A DNA stretch of 64,000 bases from Planctomycetota bacterium (GCA_016709145.1 JADJEK010000006.1:1-64000); one strand, 5' to 3'; shown: positions 26,353 to 35,109, counted from the stretch's first letter. Numbers and translations are program-made. Notes: generated by a model from the sequence alone, not told the origin.

Positions 26353-26545
26353 GGATGCGACGGTTTAGGGTTTGACGGCGGAAGCCGCAATGACGGCGCC
26401 GCCAGGTCGACACCGTAGGGACACCGTGAACGCGGGGCGGGGGATCCGCTTCCGGCGATCTCCGCGAGTTCCGAACGAGTTTGCGCGCAACGCAGCCCCG
26501 AGCGCGGCATGGAGAGGGCGACGTGCGGTTCGCCGGGAGAGAGAC

Positions 26546-27142
26546 ATGACGTCCGAAACCCATTGGACGGTGCAGACCCTGCTCGAGCACGCGGAGTGGA
26601 TCCGCCGCTTGGCACACGTGCTCGTGCGCGATCCGGCTCTTGCCGAGGACTTGGCGCAGGACACGTGGGTCGCGGCTCTGCGCACGCCTCCCAAGGAACC
26701 GGGGCCGTTGAAGCCGTGGCTGGCGACGATCCTGCGCAACCTCGTGCGCGAGCGCGCCCGCGGCAACGAACGCCGCACGCGGCGCGAGCAAGCCGCCGAG
26801 GTCCCGCAAACGATGGAGTCGGTCGAGGATCTCGCCCAACGCGCGGAGGCGCAGCGGCTGCTGGTCGAGTTCGTGCTCGAACTCGCGCCGCACTACCGCG
26901 ACGTCGTACTGCTGTCGTACTTCGAGGGCCTGTCGAGCGTCGAAATCGCGGAGCGCTTGGGCATTCCCGACGTCACGGTGCGCTCGCGCCTGAAGCGCGG
27001 CCTCGACCAATTGCGCGAGCGCTTCGATCGCAAGTACGGCGACCGCAAGGCGTGGATCGTGATGCTGATGCCGTTGGGGAAGCGGCCGGGGGATGGGGCG
27101 GGCGGGGTGGCGGGGGGTGGATGGGGGGGCGGAGGAGGGTGA
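26546..27142 (+). CDS. ECF-family RNA polymerase sigma factor
   Basis: This 198-residue sigma factor has region 2 (HAEWIRRLAHVLVRDPALAEDLAQDTWVAAL) and region 4 (PHYRDVVLLSYFEGLSSVEIAERL, then PDVTVRSRLKRGLDQLRERF). The start at 26546 has GGGAGAGAGA just upstream. The C-terminal 20 residues are Gly-rich and come from a poly-G tract that overlaps the next gene. No anti-sigma factor with a zinc motif follows; the downstream gene is a membrane-anchored repeat protein that might take that role. It is divergent from the O-antigen-ligase-like gene. Confidence 0.92.
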   Translation: MTSETHWTVQTLLEHAEWIRRLAHVLVRDPALAEDLAQDTWVAALRTPPKEPGPLKPWLATILRNLVRERARGNERRTRREQAAEVPQTMESVEDLAQRAEAQRLLVEFVLELAPHYRDVVLLSYFEGLSSVEIAERLGIPDVTVRSRLKRGLDQLRERFDRKYGDRKAWIVMLMPLGKRPGDGAGGVAGGGWGGGGG

Positions 27143-29375
27143 GACTCACGCAGACGCGGAGCCGGTGCGATCCCGGAGTCGGGTGTCGCGCGGGATCGCG
27201 TTCGTGGCCATCCTGGGCGTTGTTGCATGGGTCCTCTTCGGACCGGCAGATCGTGAGCCCGATCGGAACTTCGCACTGCGCGACGCGCAGCGCGAGGCCG
27301 CGAGTGTGGAGTCCGCGGCTTCCGCACCAATGGCGTTGGATTCCGGAGTTCGCAGCAGCCGCGCCGTCGAGGACGACGTCGGCCCGCCGCCCGGTACTCC
27401 GACCGCCACGTACGACGTCGAGGTTCGGGACGACGCGGGACGTGCTGTCGAGGGCGCCACGGTCCGCGCGGAGTGGCACGTCGTCCGGCCCGAGATCCTC
27501 GTGTTGGTGCAGAACTCCAGTCCGATCGCGCGTCTGCTCGGTGAGGCAACGACCGACGCGTCCGGGTTCGCATCGATCGAGAGTCCACGAGGCTTGATGT
27601 TCGACGTCTCGATCGAAGCCCCGAACCACCCGACCGAACGACTGCGCCAGCGTCTCAGTGGGGATCGTGATCGGATCACTTTGCAACCGCCCGCGAGTCT
27701 GGTCGGGACCGTCAAGTCGATCGCGACGGGTGAACCGATCGAAGGCGCGTCGATCGAACTCATGCGATCGAGCGTTTCCGACGTCCGCCGGCTTGCATCG
27801 GCGCGGACCGACGCAGTCGGCGGATTCCGCGTCGACGGGCTCCCGAACGCACCTCTCCTCGCGATCGTGGTCGCGGAGGGATTCGAGCTCCACGCGGTCG
27901 GGGTCACGCCGCTTCCTGGACGTGCCAACGTGTTGGACGTCACGCTCGGCAACGCCGTGAAGCTGCATGGTCGCGTCGTGGACGCGCGCTCGCGCGATCC
28001 CGTCGTCGGAGCCGAACTCGGCATGCTGAATGGGATGATCGCGCTCCGGACCGACGCGGACGGCCGATTCCGGACGACGTACGTCGCCGCGGACAAGCTC
28101 GAGTTCGGATACCTCTGGATCGAAGCACCCGGGTACGGCTACCGGACGTTGTTTCCCGCGCTCGCGCCCGGCGAAGCTCGTGACGTCGAACTCCTCGTGG
28201 AACTCGAGCCGGCGCGAGTCGTGCGCGGTCAGGCGGTCGACGAGCGGGGCGAGCCGATCGTGGGACTTCGCATCCTCGCGCGGTCCGAGCAGCCCGACGC
28301 CGAGCATCCCACGCGTCGATTCCCCGACGGATTCCCGAAGGCCGATCTGCGGATCGCGGTCACGGACGATCGAGGTCGATTCGAGTTCGATGACTTGCGG
28401 CCGGACACGCGGCATCTCTTGCTGCCCGACGATGCGCGATACGCCTCGCAGTCGACGCTGGTTCCTGCGCGTCGTGCCGATGTCGCGGACGAGGACGTTG
28501 GTGCTGTCGTGTTTGCGGACGCTCGCACGATCTACGGCCGAGTCCTGGATGCGGCGGATCGACCATTGCCCGGAATCGACGTGTTCGCGATCCCGCACCC
28601 TCCGCTGCTGCAACAGATCGCACCCAACGAGAGTTTGGAGGGGCTCTTCGCGGTCGACGTCCAAACGACGCGGACCGATCCGGACGGCTGGTTCTGTTTC
28701 CGCACGCTCGGCTACGGCGACGTCCTGCTTCGGCTGTTCGACCCAGCTCACGGACTCATCGAGCAGGTGGTCGTCGTCGCCGAGGCCTCGCAGCGCTCCG
28801 CGATGTTCGAAGCTCGCATCGACGTCCGCCCCGACATCAGTGGGTGGGTGAGGGACGCCACGGGTGCGCCCGTCGATATCGCCGCGGTGACGGCACATCG
28901 GCCCGGCACTGCCGCCGCTCAGGACGTCGAAGTCTTCACGCGATCCGACGGTTCCTTCTGCCTTTATCGGTTGGAGTCGGGAACGTACGAGTTGTCGGCG
29001 CAGTTACGCGACCCCTACGTCGACACCCGACCGATGACCGCGGCCACCGCGAGCGTCGAGCTCGGGATGCATGGCGTCACTCTCGTGATGCATCCCGCCC
29101 AGCTCGTCGAGCTTTCGGTGACGAATCGTGAAGGGTTGCCGATCGTCGGTGCGCGCTGTCGCTTCGTCGATCCGATGGATCCGCGGTCCGAGCACGAGAG
29201 GTCGATCTTCTCGGTTGCCGGCTGCACGATCGCGCTTCCCGAACATCGGGAGTTCGAGGTCCGGATCGATCTGCCCGAGGAGGCAGGCGGCGCGGGCGTC
29301 CGCACGCATCGAGCGCAGTTCCGCACGACGTCGCGATCCGAGCGCGGAAGGTTCGTGTTCCGAGCTGTCGACTGA
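27093..29375 (+). CDS. Membrane-anchored protein with carboxypeptidase-regulatory-like repeats
   Basis: This 760-residue protein has one membrane segment near residues 34-52 (GIAFVAILGVVAWVLFGP). Behind it are about six beta-sandwich modules of the carboxypeptidase regulatory-like/CnaB type, each with patterns such as V-x-G-x-V-x-D and D-x-x-G-x-F. Most of it should lie outside the cytoplasm. The longest start (27093) overlaps the ECF sigma gene by 50 bases through a G-rich tract. GTG codons at 27165 or 27183, each with GGAG before it, may be the true start. Its coupling to the sigma gene suggests a shared envelope function or sigma control; neither is proven. Confidence 0.75.
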   Translation: MGRAGWRGVDGGAEEGETHADAEPVRSRSRVSRGIAFVAILGVVAWVLFGPADREPDRNFALRDAQREAASVESAASAPMALDSGVRSSRAVEDDVGPPPGTPTATYDVEVRDDAGRAVEGATVRAEWHVVRPEILVLVQNSSPIARLLGEATTDASGFASIESPRGLMFDVSIEAPNHPTERLRQRLSGDRDRITLQPPASLVGTVKSIATGEPIEGASIELMRSSVSDVRRLASARTDAVGGFRVDGLPNAPLLAIVVAEGFELHAVGVTPLPGRANVLDVTLGNAVKLHGRVVDARSRDPVVGAELGMLNGMIALRTDADGRFRTTYVAADKLEFGYLWIEAPGYGYRTLFPALAPGEARDVELLVELEPARVVRGQAVDERGEPIVGLRILARSEQPDAEHPTRRFPDGFPKADLRIAVTDDRGRFEFDDLRPDTRHLLLPDDARYASQSTLVPARRADVADEDVGAVVFADARTIYGRVLDAADRPLPGIDVFAIPHPPLLQQIAPNESLEGLFAVDVQTTRTDPDGWFCFRTLGYGDVLLRLFDPAHGLIEQVVVVAEASQRSAMFEARIDVRPDISGWVRDATGAPVDIAAVTAHRPGTAAAQDVEVFTRSDGSFCLYRLESGTYELSAQLRDPYVDTRPMTAATASVELGMHGVTLVMHPAQLVELSVTNREGLPIVGARCRFVDPMDPRSEHERSIFSVAGCTIALPEHREFEVRIDLPEEAGGAGVRTHRAQFRTTSRSERGRFVFRAVD

Positions 29376-29415
29376 CGGCGACGGCTCGCCGGTTCGTTAT
29401 GTTCTTCCGACCCCC

Positions 29416-30225
29416 ATGCCCAAGAACACCAACGAGCGCTTCCACGATCGCATCAGTGGTCGCTACGACGCGATCTACGACGACGATCCGTACCACCTGC
29501 TGCTGCGTGATCTCACGCTCGCGCACGTCAAGCCGCATTTGCCGCGCGACTTCGCGCATCCGTTGCTCGATGCGGGGTGTGGCACGGGTTGGTTCGGGGC
29601 GCGGCTGTCGAAGTCGGGGTTCGCGGTCGACTTCCTCGACATGTCGCAGGGCATGCTCGATCAGGCGCGGTCGCGCATGGAGTCCGAGAAGCCACGCGTC
29701 GCGCCGGAGTTCTTCCACGGCGGCCTCGAGCAGATCGCGACGTTGACGACGAAGACCTACGCGCTCGTGATCGCGATCGGCGACATCCTCTCGTTCGTCG
29801 ACGATCCCGTGCGTACGTTGCGCTCGCTCGCGAAGCGCATGACGGCCGGGGGCATCTTCCTCGGCACCGTCGACCAGAAGCTCGCGGGCCTCGAGCATTT
29901 CCTCGAGCGGGGCGATCTCGACGCGCTCGCGCGCTTTGCGAAGGACGGCAAGACCGTGTGGCTCGGCGGCACGAAGGACGAGCGCTTCGCGACGCGCATG
30001 TACACGGCGGAGGAGATCCGCGACGTGTTCGACAAGGCGGGCTTCGATGTCGTCGACGTCGTCGGCAAGACCGTCCTGCCGTTGCGCAACTTCCGCGATC
30101 GCCTTGACGACCCGAAGGTGCGGCGCGAAGTGTTCGACCTCGAGCGCAAGCTCCAGGCGATCCCGTCGGCGCTCGGTCGAGCGAGCCATCTCGAGGTCCT
30201 GGCGAAGCGGCGACCGACGTCGTGA
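29416..30225 (+). CDS. Class I SAM-dependent methyltransferase
   Basis: This 269-residue protein has the Rossmann methyltransferase core: LLDAGCGTGWFGARL (motif I), an acidic end of strand 2 (VDFLDMSQGMLDQAR) and IAIGDILSFVDDP (motif IV region). Its substrate is unknown; the pattern is closest to ubiquinone/small-molecule-type methyltransferases. The start is the ATG at 29416, since the upstream frame belongs to the neighbouring gene. It lies 40 bases after the membrane repeat protein and is followed by a long repeat-filled gap. Confidence 0.85.
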   Translation: MPKNTNERFHDRISGRYDAIYDDDPYHLLLRDLTLAHVKPHLPRDFAHPLLDAGCGTGWFGARLSKSGFAVDFLDMSQGMLDQARSRMESEKPRVAPEFFHGGLEQIATLTTKTYALVIAIGDILSFVDDPVRTLRSLAKRMTAGGIFLGTVDQKLAGLEHFLERGDLDALARFAKDGKTVWLGGTKDERFATRMYTAEEIRDVFDKAGFDVVDVVGKTVLPLRNFRDRLDDPKVRREVFDLERKLQAIPSALGRASHLEVLAKRRPTS

Positions 30226-30246
30226 GCGAGTTCGCCGAGCGCCGCG

Positions 30247-30317
30247 CAGGACTGAACGGGACTGCATGGGATTGGCGCGGGACTGCACGGGACTGAACGG
30301 GATTGCGCGGGATTGAA
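30247..30317. repeat. Degenerate 10-bp tandem array
   Basis: About seven units of the form CGGGACTGAA, CGGGACTGCA or CGGGATTGAA follow one another, with one unit of 11 bases. It starts 21 bases after the methyltransferase stop. No function is known. Confidence 0.7.
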
Positions 30318-30461
30318 CGGGGAGCGCGGGGGCGCTTCGCTTTTCGTACCGCGAGCGGAGCTCGCGCCTGGTGAACACGGGGCACCTGGACGAGGTTGCC
30401 GTCGGGGGACACATCGGGGACAGACCCGCCTCCGTCCCCGTCATGGCCGTCGAGCTCGGGT

Positions 30462-30491
30462 GGGGACAGTCCCCTCATCTGCTCTGTCCCC
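30462..30491. repeat. 30-bp dispersed repeat, copy 1
   Basis: This repeat begins GGGGACAGTCCCC and ends CTGTCCCC, so it can fold on itself. An identical 30-base copy is at 58658-58687 in the same orientation. A related dyad (GGGGACAG...GTCCCC) lies at about 30416-30439. Confidence 0.8.
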
Positions 30492-30578
30492 ACTCCTTCA
30501 ATCGCCACCGCGGAGCGCGAAGCGCGAGCCGCAGTTCTCCCTCGGGTTCAAGCTCGCGCGTCCTAGTAACCACTCCGT

Positions 30579-30784
30579 CGCCAACGGACGTCGTGAATGG
30601 GCTCTCGCGGCGGCCGTTCAGCAGCCCGCCGCAGCTGTGGCGATCCGCTCTACACGTCTCGTCAGTACGTCACCTTGGGTGAGATGGACAGGGGTCGCCA
30701 CTCACGCCCTCGACAAGCCACCCCTGCGCCCTTGTGAGAAGGCGAACGGCCGCCGCGAGAGCCCATTCACGACGTCCCTTGGCG
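30579..30784. repeat. 41-bp inverted repeat with a 124-bp centre
   Basis: Arms 30579-30619 and 30744-30784 are reverse complements with one mismatch. The right arm begins GAACGGCCGCCGCGAGAG and ends TTGGCG. The outer half (TTCACGACGTCCCTTGGCG) is present again at 18716-18734. The layout fits a small miniature inverted-repeat element or a structured RNA; no reading frame of note is inside. Confidence 0.75.
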
Positions 30785-30820
30785 TGAAGTCTCACGCGCG
30801 ACTCAAGGGCGCGGGGGTTT

Positions 30821-31053
30821 CCAAAGGGGGGCTTCGCTCGTGTGTGAAGCCCCCTTTGGTCGTTCGACCGCGAGCGGTCGAACGAGGGGGGTGCGGGGGG
30901 AACGAAGTTCCCCCCGCCTTCGCCCTGCGGGCTCGAGCGAAGCGGTACGGCCTACGGCCTCTGTGTGACGGGGCCCGGGGGCCGTTGGCCCCCGGCTCGC
31001 CTCGACGCCCGAGCGGGCGTCGGCCATCTCGGATGACGCCCGAACAGGCGTCA
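30821..31053. repeat. Run of strong G+C-rich hairpins
   Basis: Stems lie at 30821-30859 (CCAAAGGGGG...CCCCTTTGG with GAAGC), 30860-30885 (12-bp arms around GA), 30893-30917 (11-bp arms around GAA), 30975-30995 (9-bp arms around GTT), 31004-31021 and 31034-31053. Bases 30986-31025 match 18547-18585 in inverted orientation. They could terminate transcription or be a repeat family. Confidence 0.7.
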
Positions 31054-31071
31054 GGCCATGCGGCCCGAGCA

Positions 31072-32067
31072 TCACCGTGTTTGATCGGGCTCGTCGCCGC
31101 CGACGCGCGCGGGGATCGCGTGTTCGCTGTCGGCGATCTCCGTGGGCGGGGCCTTCAGCACGATGGGCCCGCTACGCGGCGCATCGCTGTGCGGGTTGGC
31201 CTGTTCCGCGACGCGCGGGCCGAACCACACGTGTCGAACCCTCGCGTGGCGTTCGCCGACTGCACGCACGCGCGGACCGAAGCCGAGTCGCGCCGCGACT
31301 CCGAACAACAGCACGAGCAGCGCGCCGAGAGCGACCAAGGGCATCGTCAATGCGGCCGTCATGCGATCGATCGCGCGCGGTCCACTCGGGAGTTCGACGC
31401 GCAACGCGACGTACTCGGAGCGGTCGTCGAGTTCGAGCCGAAGGTCCGCGCCGGGCGCGCGCGGTGTCGCCGCCGTGGTCGCGGTCGGCAGCACGAGGTG
31501 CAGGCACTCACCGTCGTGCGTCGGCGACGTCCTCGGCAACAACGAGCGCGAGTCGACGACGCCGACGAGTCGAACGTCGGCTTCACCGGTCACGGCGAGC
31601 GGCAGCCAAAGGTGCGTCGGCTCGCCCTGCGCATCGCGCGCGACGAGAGGCGAACGCCGCGGCTGTCCGCGACCGAACCACGTGAGCGGATCGAACGCAT
31701 CGGCGTCCGGCGCGACGGCGAAGACCATGCGGCCTTCGGGCGCGAGCACCGCGATCGCGGCGAGCCGCGGCGTCGCGGCGAGCATGGCTTCGAGCATGCG
31801 CTCGAGGCGCGGCGATTGCGGTGGATCGTCGAGCAGGCGCCGCGAGCACGTGGATGCCGCCGCCTCGAGCGTGCGCCGCAACTCGTCGGTGCGATCGAGG
31901 ACGGACTCGGCGCCCATCGTCGCGTTCGACACGAGCGCCGCGGTGGCGACGCGAAGCACGTGCGAATGCAGCGCCCATCCTGCCAACGGGAACGCGATCA
32001 CGGCCGCCATCAGCGCGGCCGCGAGTGCGCGTGGTAGCACGCGAATACTGGGTGCTCGTAATGCCAT
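31072..32067 (-). CDS. Two-pass membrane protein with an extracytoplasmic sensor-like region
   Basis: This protein of about 331 residues has a membrane segment near its N-terminus (ALAAALMAAVIAFPLAGWAL), an outer region of about 190 residues, a second membrane segment (MPLVALGALLVLLFGVAARLG) and a soluble tail of about 70 residues. The layout is that of a sensor such as a double-Cache protein (helix DRTDELRRTLEAAAST, then beta strands), but no HAMP, kinase, GGDEF or methyl-accepting domain follows. Its partner is unknown. The ATG at 32067 is chosen; another in-frame ATG lies at 32094. It follows ftsY on the same strand, 95 bases away. Confidence 0.65.
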   Translation of the reverse strand: MALRAPSIRVLPRALAAALMAAVIAFPLAGWALHSHVLRVATAALVSNATMGAESVLDRTDELRRTLEAAASTCSRRLLDDPPQSPRLERMLEAMLAATPRLAAIAVLAPEGRMVFAVAPDADAFDPLTWFGRGQPRRSPLVARDAQGEPTHLWLPLAVTGEADVRLVGVVDSRSLLPRTSPTHDGECLHLVLPTATTAATPRAPGADLRLELDDRSEYVALRVELPSGPRAIDRMTAALTMPLVALGALLVLLFGVAARLGFGPRVRAVGERHARVRHVWFGPRVAEQANPHSDAPRSGPIVLKAPPTEIADSEHAIPARVGGDEPDQTR

Positions 32068-32162
32068 CGAACCGACCCCCGAGGGCCAGTCCATCGGATG
32101 GACAGCACTTCGGACTGTAGCGGCGAGGGCGCGGCGGGTGAGTTCGGCGCGAACCCAACGCG

Positions 32163-33074
32163 TTACGGAGTATGACCTTCGAACATCGAGCGCGCGAATT
32201 CCTTGGGGTCGAACGGCTCGAGGTCGTCGGCCTTCTCCCCGACTCCGATGAACTTCACCGGCAAGCCGACGCGCTCGCGGATGCCGACCACGGCGCCGCC
32301 CTTCGCCGACCCGTCGAGCTTCGCGACGATCAGCCCCGTCACCGGGACGGCCGCTTTGAACTTCTCGGCCTGCTGGATCGCGTTCTGGCCGGTGGTCGCA
32401 TCGAGCACGAGCAGCACGTCGTGCGGCGCGCCGGGGATGCGCTTGCCGAGCACGCGGCTGATCTTCGACAGCTCTTGCATCAAGTGCGCCTGCGTGACGA
32501 GGCGGCCCGCGGTGTCGACGAGCAGCACGTCCGCCTTCTCGGTCGCGGCTTTCTCGGCGGCATCGAACGCGACCGCGGCCGGATCGGCGCCGGCCTTGCC
32601 GCGTACGAGCGTCGCGCCGACGCGATCGGCCCAGATCTGCAACTGCTCGGCCGCGGCCGCGCGGAACGTGTCACCGGCGCCGATCACGACCTTCTTGCCC
32701 TGTTGCGTGAAGTGACGCGCGAGCTTCGCGATCGTCGTGGTCTTGCCGCTGCCGTTCACGCCGACCATCAGCACGACGGTGGGGGGCACGCCGCGCAGTT
32801 CGAGTTCCGAGCGTTCGCCGAGGCGATCCTCGATCTCCTTGCGCAGGAAGACCATGACGTCGTCGGTGGTCTTGATCTCGCGCAGTTTGTAGGCCTTGCG
32901 CGCCTTCTCGATCATCGCGGTCGCGCTCGGACCGAGGTCGGCCGTGTAGAGCGTCTCTTCGAGACGATCGAGCGTCTCGTCGTCGAGGTCGCGCCCGATC
33001 GACAGCACGGTGCGCAAGCCCAGCGAGAGCGCGTCGCGCGTCTTCTTCAGACCTTCGAACAGCTTCTTGAACAT
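32163..33074 (-). CDS. ftsY: Signal recognition particle receptor GTPase FtsY
   Basis: This 303-residue SRP-type GTPase docks ribosome-SRP complexes at the membrane. Visible motifs are GVNGSGKTTTIAKLA (G1), DTFRAAAAEQL (G2), DTAGR (G3), AKLDGSAKGG (G4/G5) and GVGEKADDLEPFDPKEFARSMF at the C-terminus, which is typical of FtsY rather than Ffh. There is no long acidic A domain; the N-domain starts almost at once. It is downstream of nusB on the same strand. Confidence 0.97.
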   Translation of the reverse strand: MFKKLFEGLKKTRDALSLGLRTVLSIGRDLDDETLDRLEETLYTADLGPSATAMIEKARKAYKLREIKTTDDVMVFLRKEIEDRLGERSELELRGVPPTVVLMVGVNGSGKTTTIAKLARHFTQQGKKVVIGAGDTFRAAAAEQLQIWADRVGATLVRGKAGADPAAVAFDAAEKAATEKADVLLVDTAGRLVTQAHLMQELSKISRVLGKRIPGAPHDVLLVLDATTGQNAIQQAEKFKAAVPVTGLIVAKLDGSAKGGAVVGIRERVGLPVKFIGVGEKADDLEPFDPKEFARSMFEGHTP

Positions 33075-33143
33075 CGGCGTCTCGCCCAGTCGGTTCGCTT
33101 CGCTCGCGGCCCCGCGGTCGTGCCAGCGGGTTCGCGCGTTCGC

Positions 33144-33641
33144 TCAATCGTCCGCGTTCTGCGCGACGTCTTCCATCTCGCCGTCGGGCTCGACCGCGCT
33201 GCGCGCCGGCGCGCGTGCCTTGTCGGGATCGAGCTTGTGATCGGCACGGATCTTGTCGAGCAGCGCGTTGACGAAGCCGCCCGATTCGGAGGTGGAGAAG
33301 CGCTTGGCCAGCTCGATCGCTTCGTTCAGCGTCACGCGCGGCGGGATGTCGCCGCGATGCAGCATTTCGTAGACGGCGAGCCGCAGGATGTTGCGGTCGA
33401 CCACGGCGATGCGGTGGAAGTCCCAGTTCTTCGCGACGCGTTTGATCTCGGTGTCGATCGCGGCCTGGTGCTCGAGGCAACCGGTCGCGACGTCGGCCGC
33501 GAACGCGCGGATGCGCGTGTCGTTGGTCTGGGTCTCGAGCCACGCGGCCAAGTTCTCGGCGTCGTCGGCGCCGCGCAGATCGACCGTGTAGAGATGCTGG
33601 AGCGCGAGTTCGCGCGCTCGCGTTCGCTTGCGGATGGCCAC
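33144..33641 (-). CDS. nusB: Transcription antitermination protein NusB
   Basis: This 165-residue all-helical protein takes part in rRNA antitermination with NusE. Family features include RARELALQHLY at the N-terminus, NWDFHRIAVVDRNILRLAVYEM, and VTLNEAIELAKRFSTSESGGFVNALLDKI near the end. The last 25 residues are a disordered acidic tail. It starts with GTG at 33641, two bases after ribH; ribH-nusB pairs are common in bacteria. Confidence 0.95.
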   Translation of the reverse strand: MAIRKRTRARELALQHLYTVDLRGADDAENLAAWLETQTNDTRIRAFAADVATGCLEHQAAIDTEIKRVAKNWDFHRIAVVDRNILRLAVYEMLHRGDIPPRVTLNEAIELAKRFSTSESGGFVNALLDKIRADHKLDPDKARAPARSAVEPDGEMEDVAQNADD

Positions 33642-33643
33642 GT

Positions 33644-34132
33644 TCAGCGTTTCCGGATCTGTTCGAGGAGGAGTACGGTTTCGACGGCGGCGGCTGCGGC
33701 TTCGGCGCCCTTGTTGGCCGCGTCGTCCTTGGCGCGCGCCAGCGCCTGCGCGCGCGTCTTCGTCGTCAGCACGCCGAACGCGATCGGGATGCCGCCGTCG
33801 AGTCCGGCGCGCATGAGGCCGGACGCGGTCTGCTCGCAGACGTGCTGGTAATGATCGGTGTCGCCTTCGATCACGCAGCCGAGCGCGATCACCGCGTCGA
33901 CGCGGCGCGACTTCGCGAGTGCACGCGCGACCAGCGGCAACTCGAAGCAGCCCGGCACCTCATGCACTTCGACGCGCTTGTTCTTCACGCCGATCTCGGC
34001 GAGGGCCTTGGCGGCACCGCGCAACAGACCTGCCGTGATGTCGGCGTTGTAGCGCGCGACGAGCACGCCGACGCGGAGCTTCGTCGCCGCGGCGGAGTGC
34101 GCCGGGCGCGGATTCGGGGTTCGTTTGCCCAA
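33644..34132 (-). CDS. ribH: 6,7-dimethyl-8-ribityllumazine synthase
   Basis: This enzyme of about 162 residues makes the lumazine precursor of riboflavin. It has RVGVLVARYNADITAGLL, the VPGCFELPLVAR motif, the VIALGCVIEGDTDHYQHVC loop and GIPIAFGVLTT. The start is a TTG at 34132, with GAAGG upstream; the longer open frame is arginine-rich and is rejected. It lies 30 bases after the protease gene and next to nusB. Confidence 0.95.
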   Translation of the reverse strand: MGKRTPNPRPAHSAAATKLRVGVLVARYNADITAGLLRGAAKALAEIGVKNKRVEVHEVPGCFELPLVARALAKSRRVDAVIALGCVIEGDTDHYQHVCEQTASGLMRAGLDGGIPIAFGVLTTKTRAQALARAKDDAANKGAEAAAAAVETVLLLEQIRKR

Positions 34133-34161
34133 GGTGCGCCTTCGTTCTCTTCTGCGGGACT

Positions 34162-35109
34162 TCAGTTCTTCGGTTCTTCGGTCTTCGGGCGACGCGGCGG
34201 CGCGTTGTAACGCACGCCGTTGTTCGGATTGTCCCGGTCGTACGCGAACGCGTCGCGGTTCTCGATGAAGTGCTTCACGTAGTCGATCGGGATCGCGAAG
34301 TTCAGACCCTCGGAGAACAGGCGCTTCCACGAGTTGACGCCGACGACCTCGCCCTTGCTGTTGAACAGCGGACCGCCCGAGTTGCCGGGGTTCAGTGCGG
34401 TCGTGGTCTGGATGTAGACGATCCCGTTCGCGGCGCGGTTCTTGATCGAGACGATGCCCTGCGACACCGAGCGTTCCATGCCTTGCGGCGAACCCACGGC
34501 GAACACCGTCTGCCCGACCGAGACTTCTTCGATCTTGCCGAGGTGGACCTTCTGCAACTTGTCGTCGCCGAGTTCCTTCTCGTCGATCTTGAGCAGCGCG
34601 AGATCGACGACGGGGTTCATCGCGATCAACTTCACCTTCTCGTAGACCCTCTTGTCGATCTGCCCGTCGGACAGGGTCTTGTAGATCGTCACCGAGATGT
34701 CGACCTCGCCCTGCACCACGTGGTTGTTCGTGATGATGTAGCCGTCCTCACGAATGATGAAGCCCGAGCCGAGACCGCTCGTCGTCTTCACCATGACGAC
34801 GCCATCGCCGACCTTCTTCACGCATTCCTTGACCGAGAGTTCGACGAGCTGCGCTTCGGACCACAGGCCCTTGTTCGTCTCGGCGCCTTCTTGCGGCGCG
34901 GCTTCGACCTTCGACAAGTCCTTGCGTGCCGTGATGTCCGCGATCGGGATCTCGAGCACCGTGAAGCCGATGTCGACGAAGACCTTCTCCGCGGTCTCCT
35001 TCAACACCTCGCCGCGGACGACTTTGCCGTCGGCCAGCGTGATCTCCTCGACGGCCAAGGCGGTCGTGGAGAGGGCGGCGAGGGCGAATGCGAAGGCGAT
35101 GGCGCGCAT
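34162..35109 (-). CDS. Secreted trypsin-like serine protease (DegP/HtrA type, no PDZ)
   Basis: This 315-residue protein has a signal peptide (MRAIAFAFALAALSTTALA). A small N-terminal beta domain (EEITLADGKVVRGEVL) of a kind often seen in planctomycetes precedes the chymotrypsin-like fold. Catalytic residues are visible: His in ITNNHVV, Asp in PVVDLALLKI and Ser in NPGNSGGPL. There is no PDZ domain, unlike DegP. The start is backed by GGAGGAC. It is the first gene of a minus-strand run with ribH, nusB and ftsY and is divergent from the FG-GAP gene. Confidence 0.9.
   Translation of the reverse strand: MRAIAFAFALAALSTTALAVEEITLADGKVVRGEVLKETAEKVFVDIGFTVLEIPIADITARKDLSKVEAAPQEGAETNKGLWSEAQLVELSVKECVKKVGDGVVMVKTTSGLGSGFIIREDGYIITNNHVVQGEVDISVTIYKTLSDGQIDKRVYEKVKLIAMNPVVDLALLKIDEKELGDDKLQKVHLGKIEEVSVGQTVFAVGSPQGMERSVSQGIVSIKNRAANGIVYIQTTTALNPGNSGGPLFNSKGEVVGVNSWKRLFSEGLNFAIPIDYVKHFIENRDAFAYDRDNPNNGVRYNAPPRRPKTEEPKN

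Larger units (their letters stand above)
30226..31071. other. Repeat-filled intergenic region of about 850 bp
   Basis: No convincing gene lies in this stretch. It holds, in order: a 10-bp tandem array (30247-30317), GGGGACAG-type dyads (about 30414-30491), a 41-bp inverted repeat (30579-30784) and a run of strong hairpins (30821-31053). Parts recur at 18,535-18,740 and at 58,658. It may be a mosaic of small non-autonomous elements. Confidence 0.7.
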
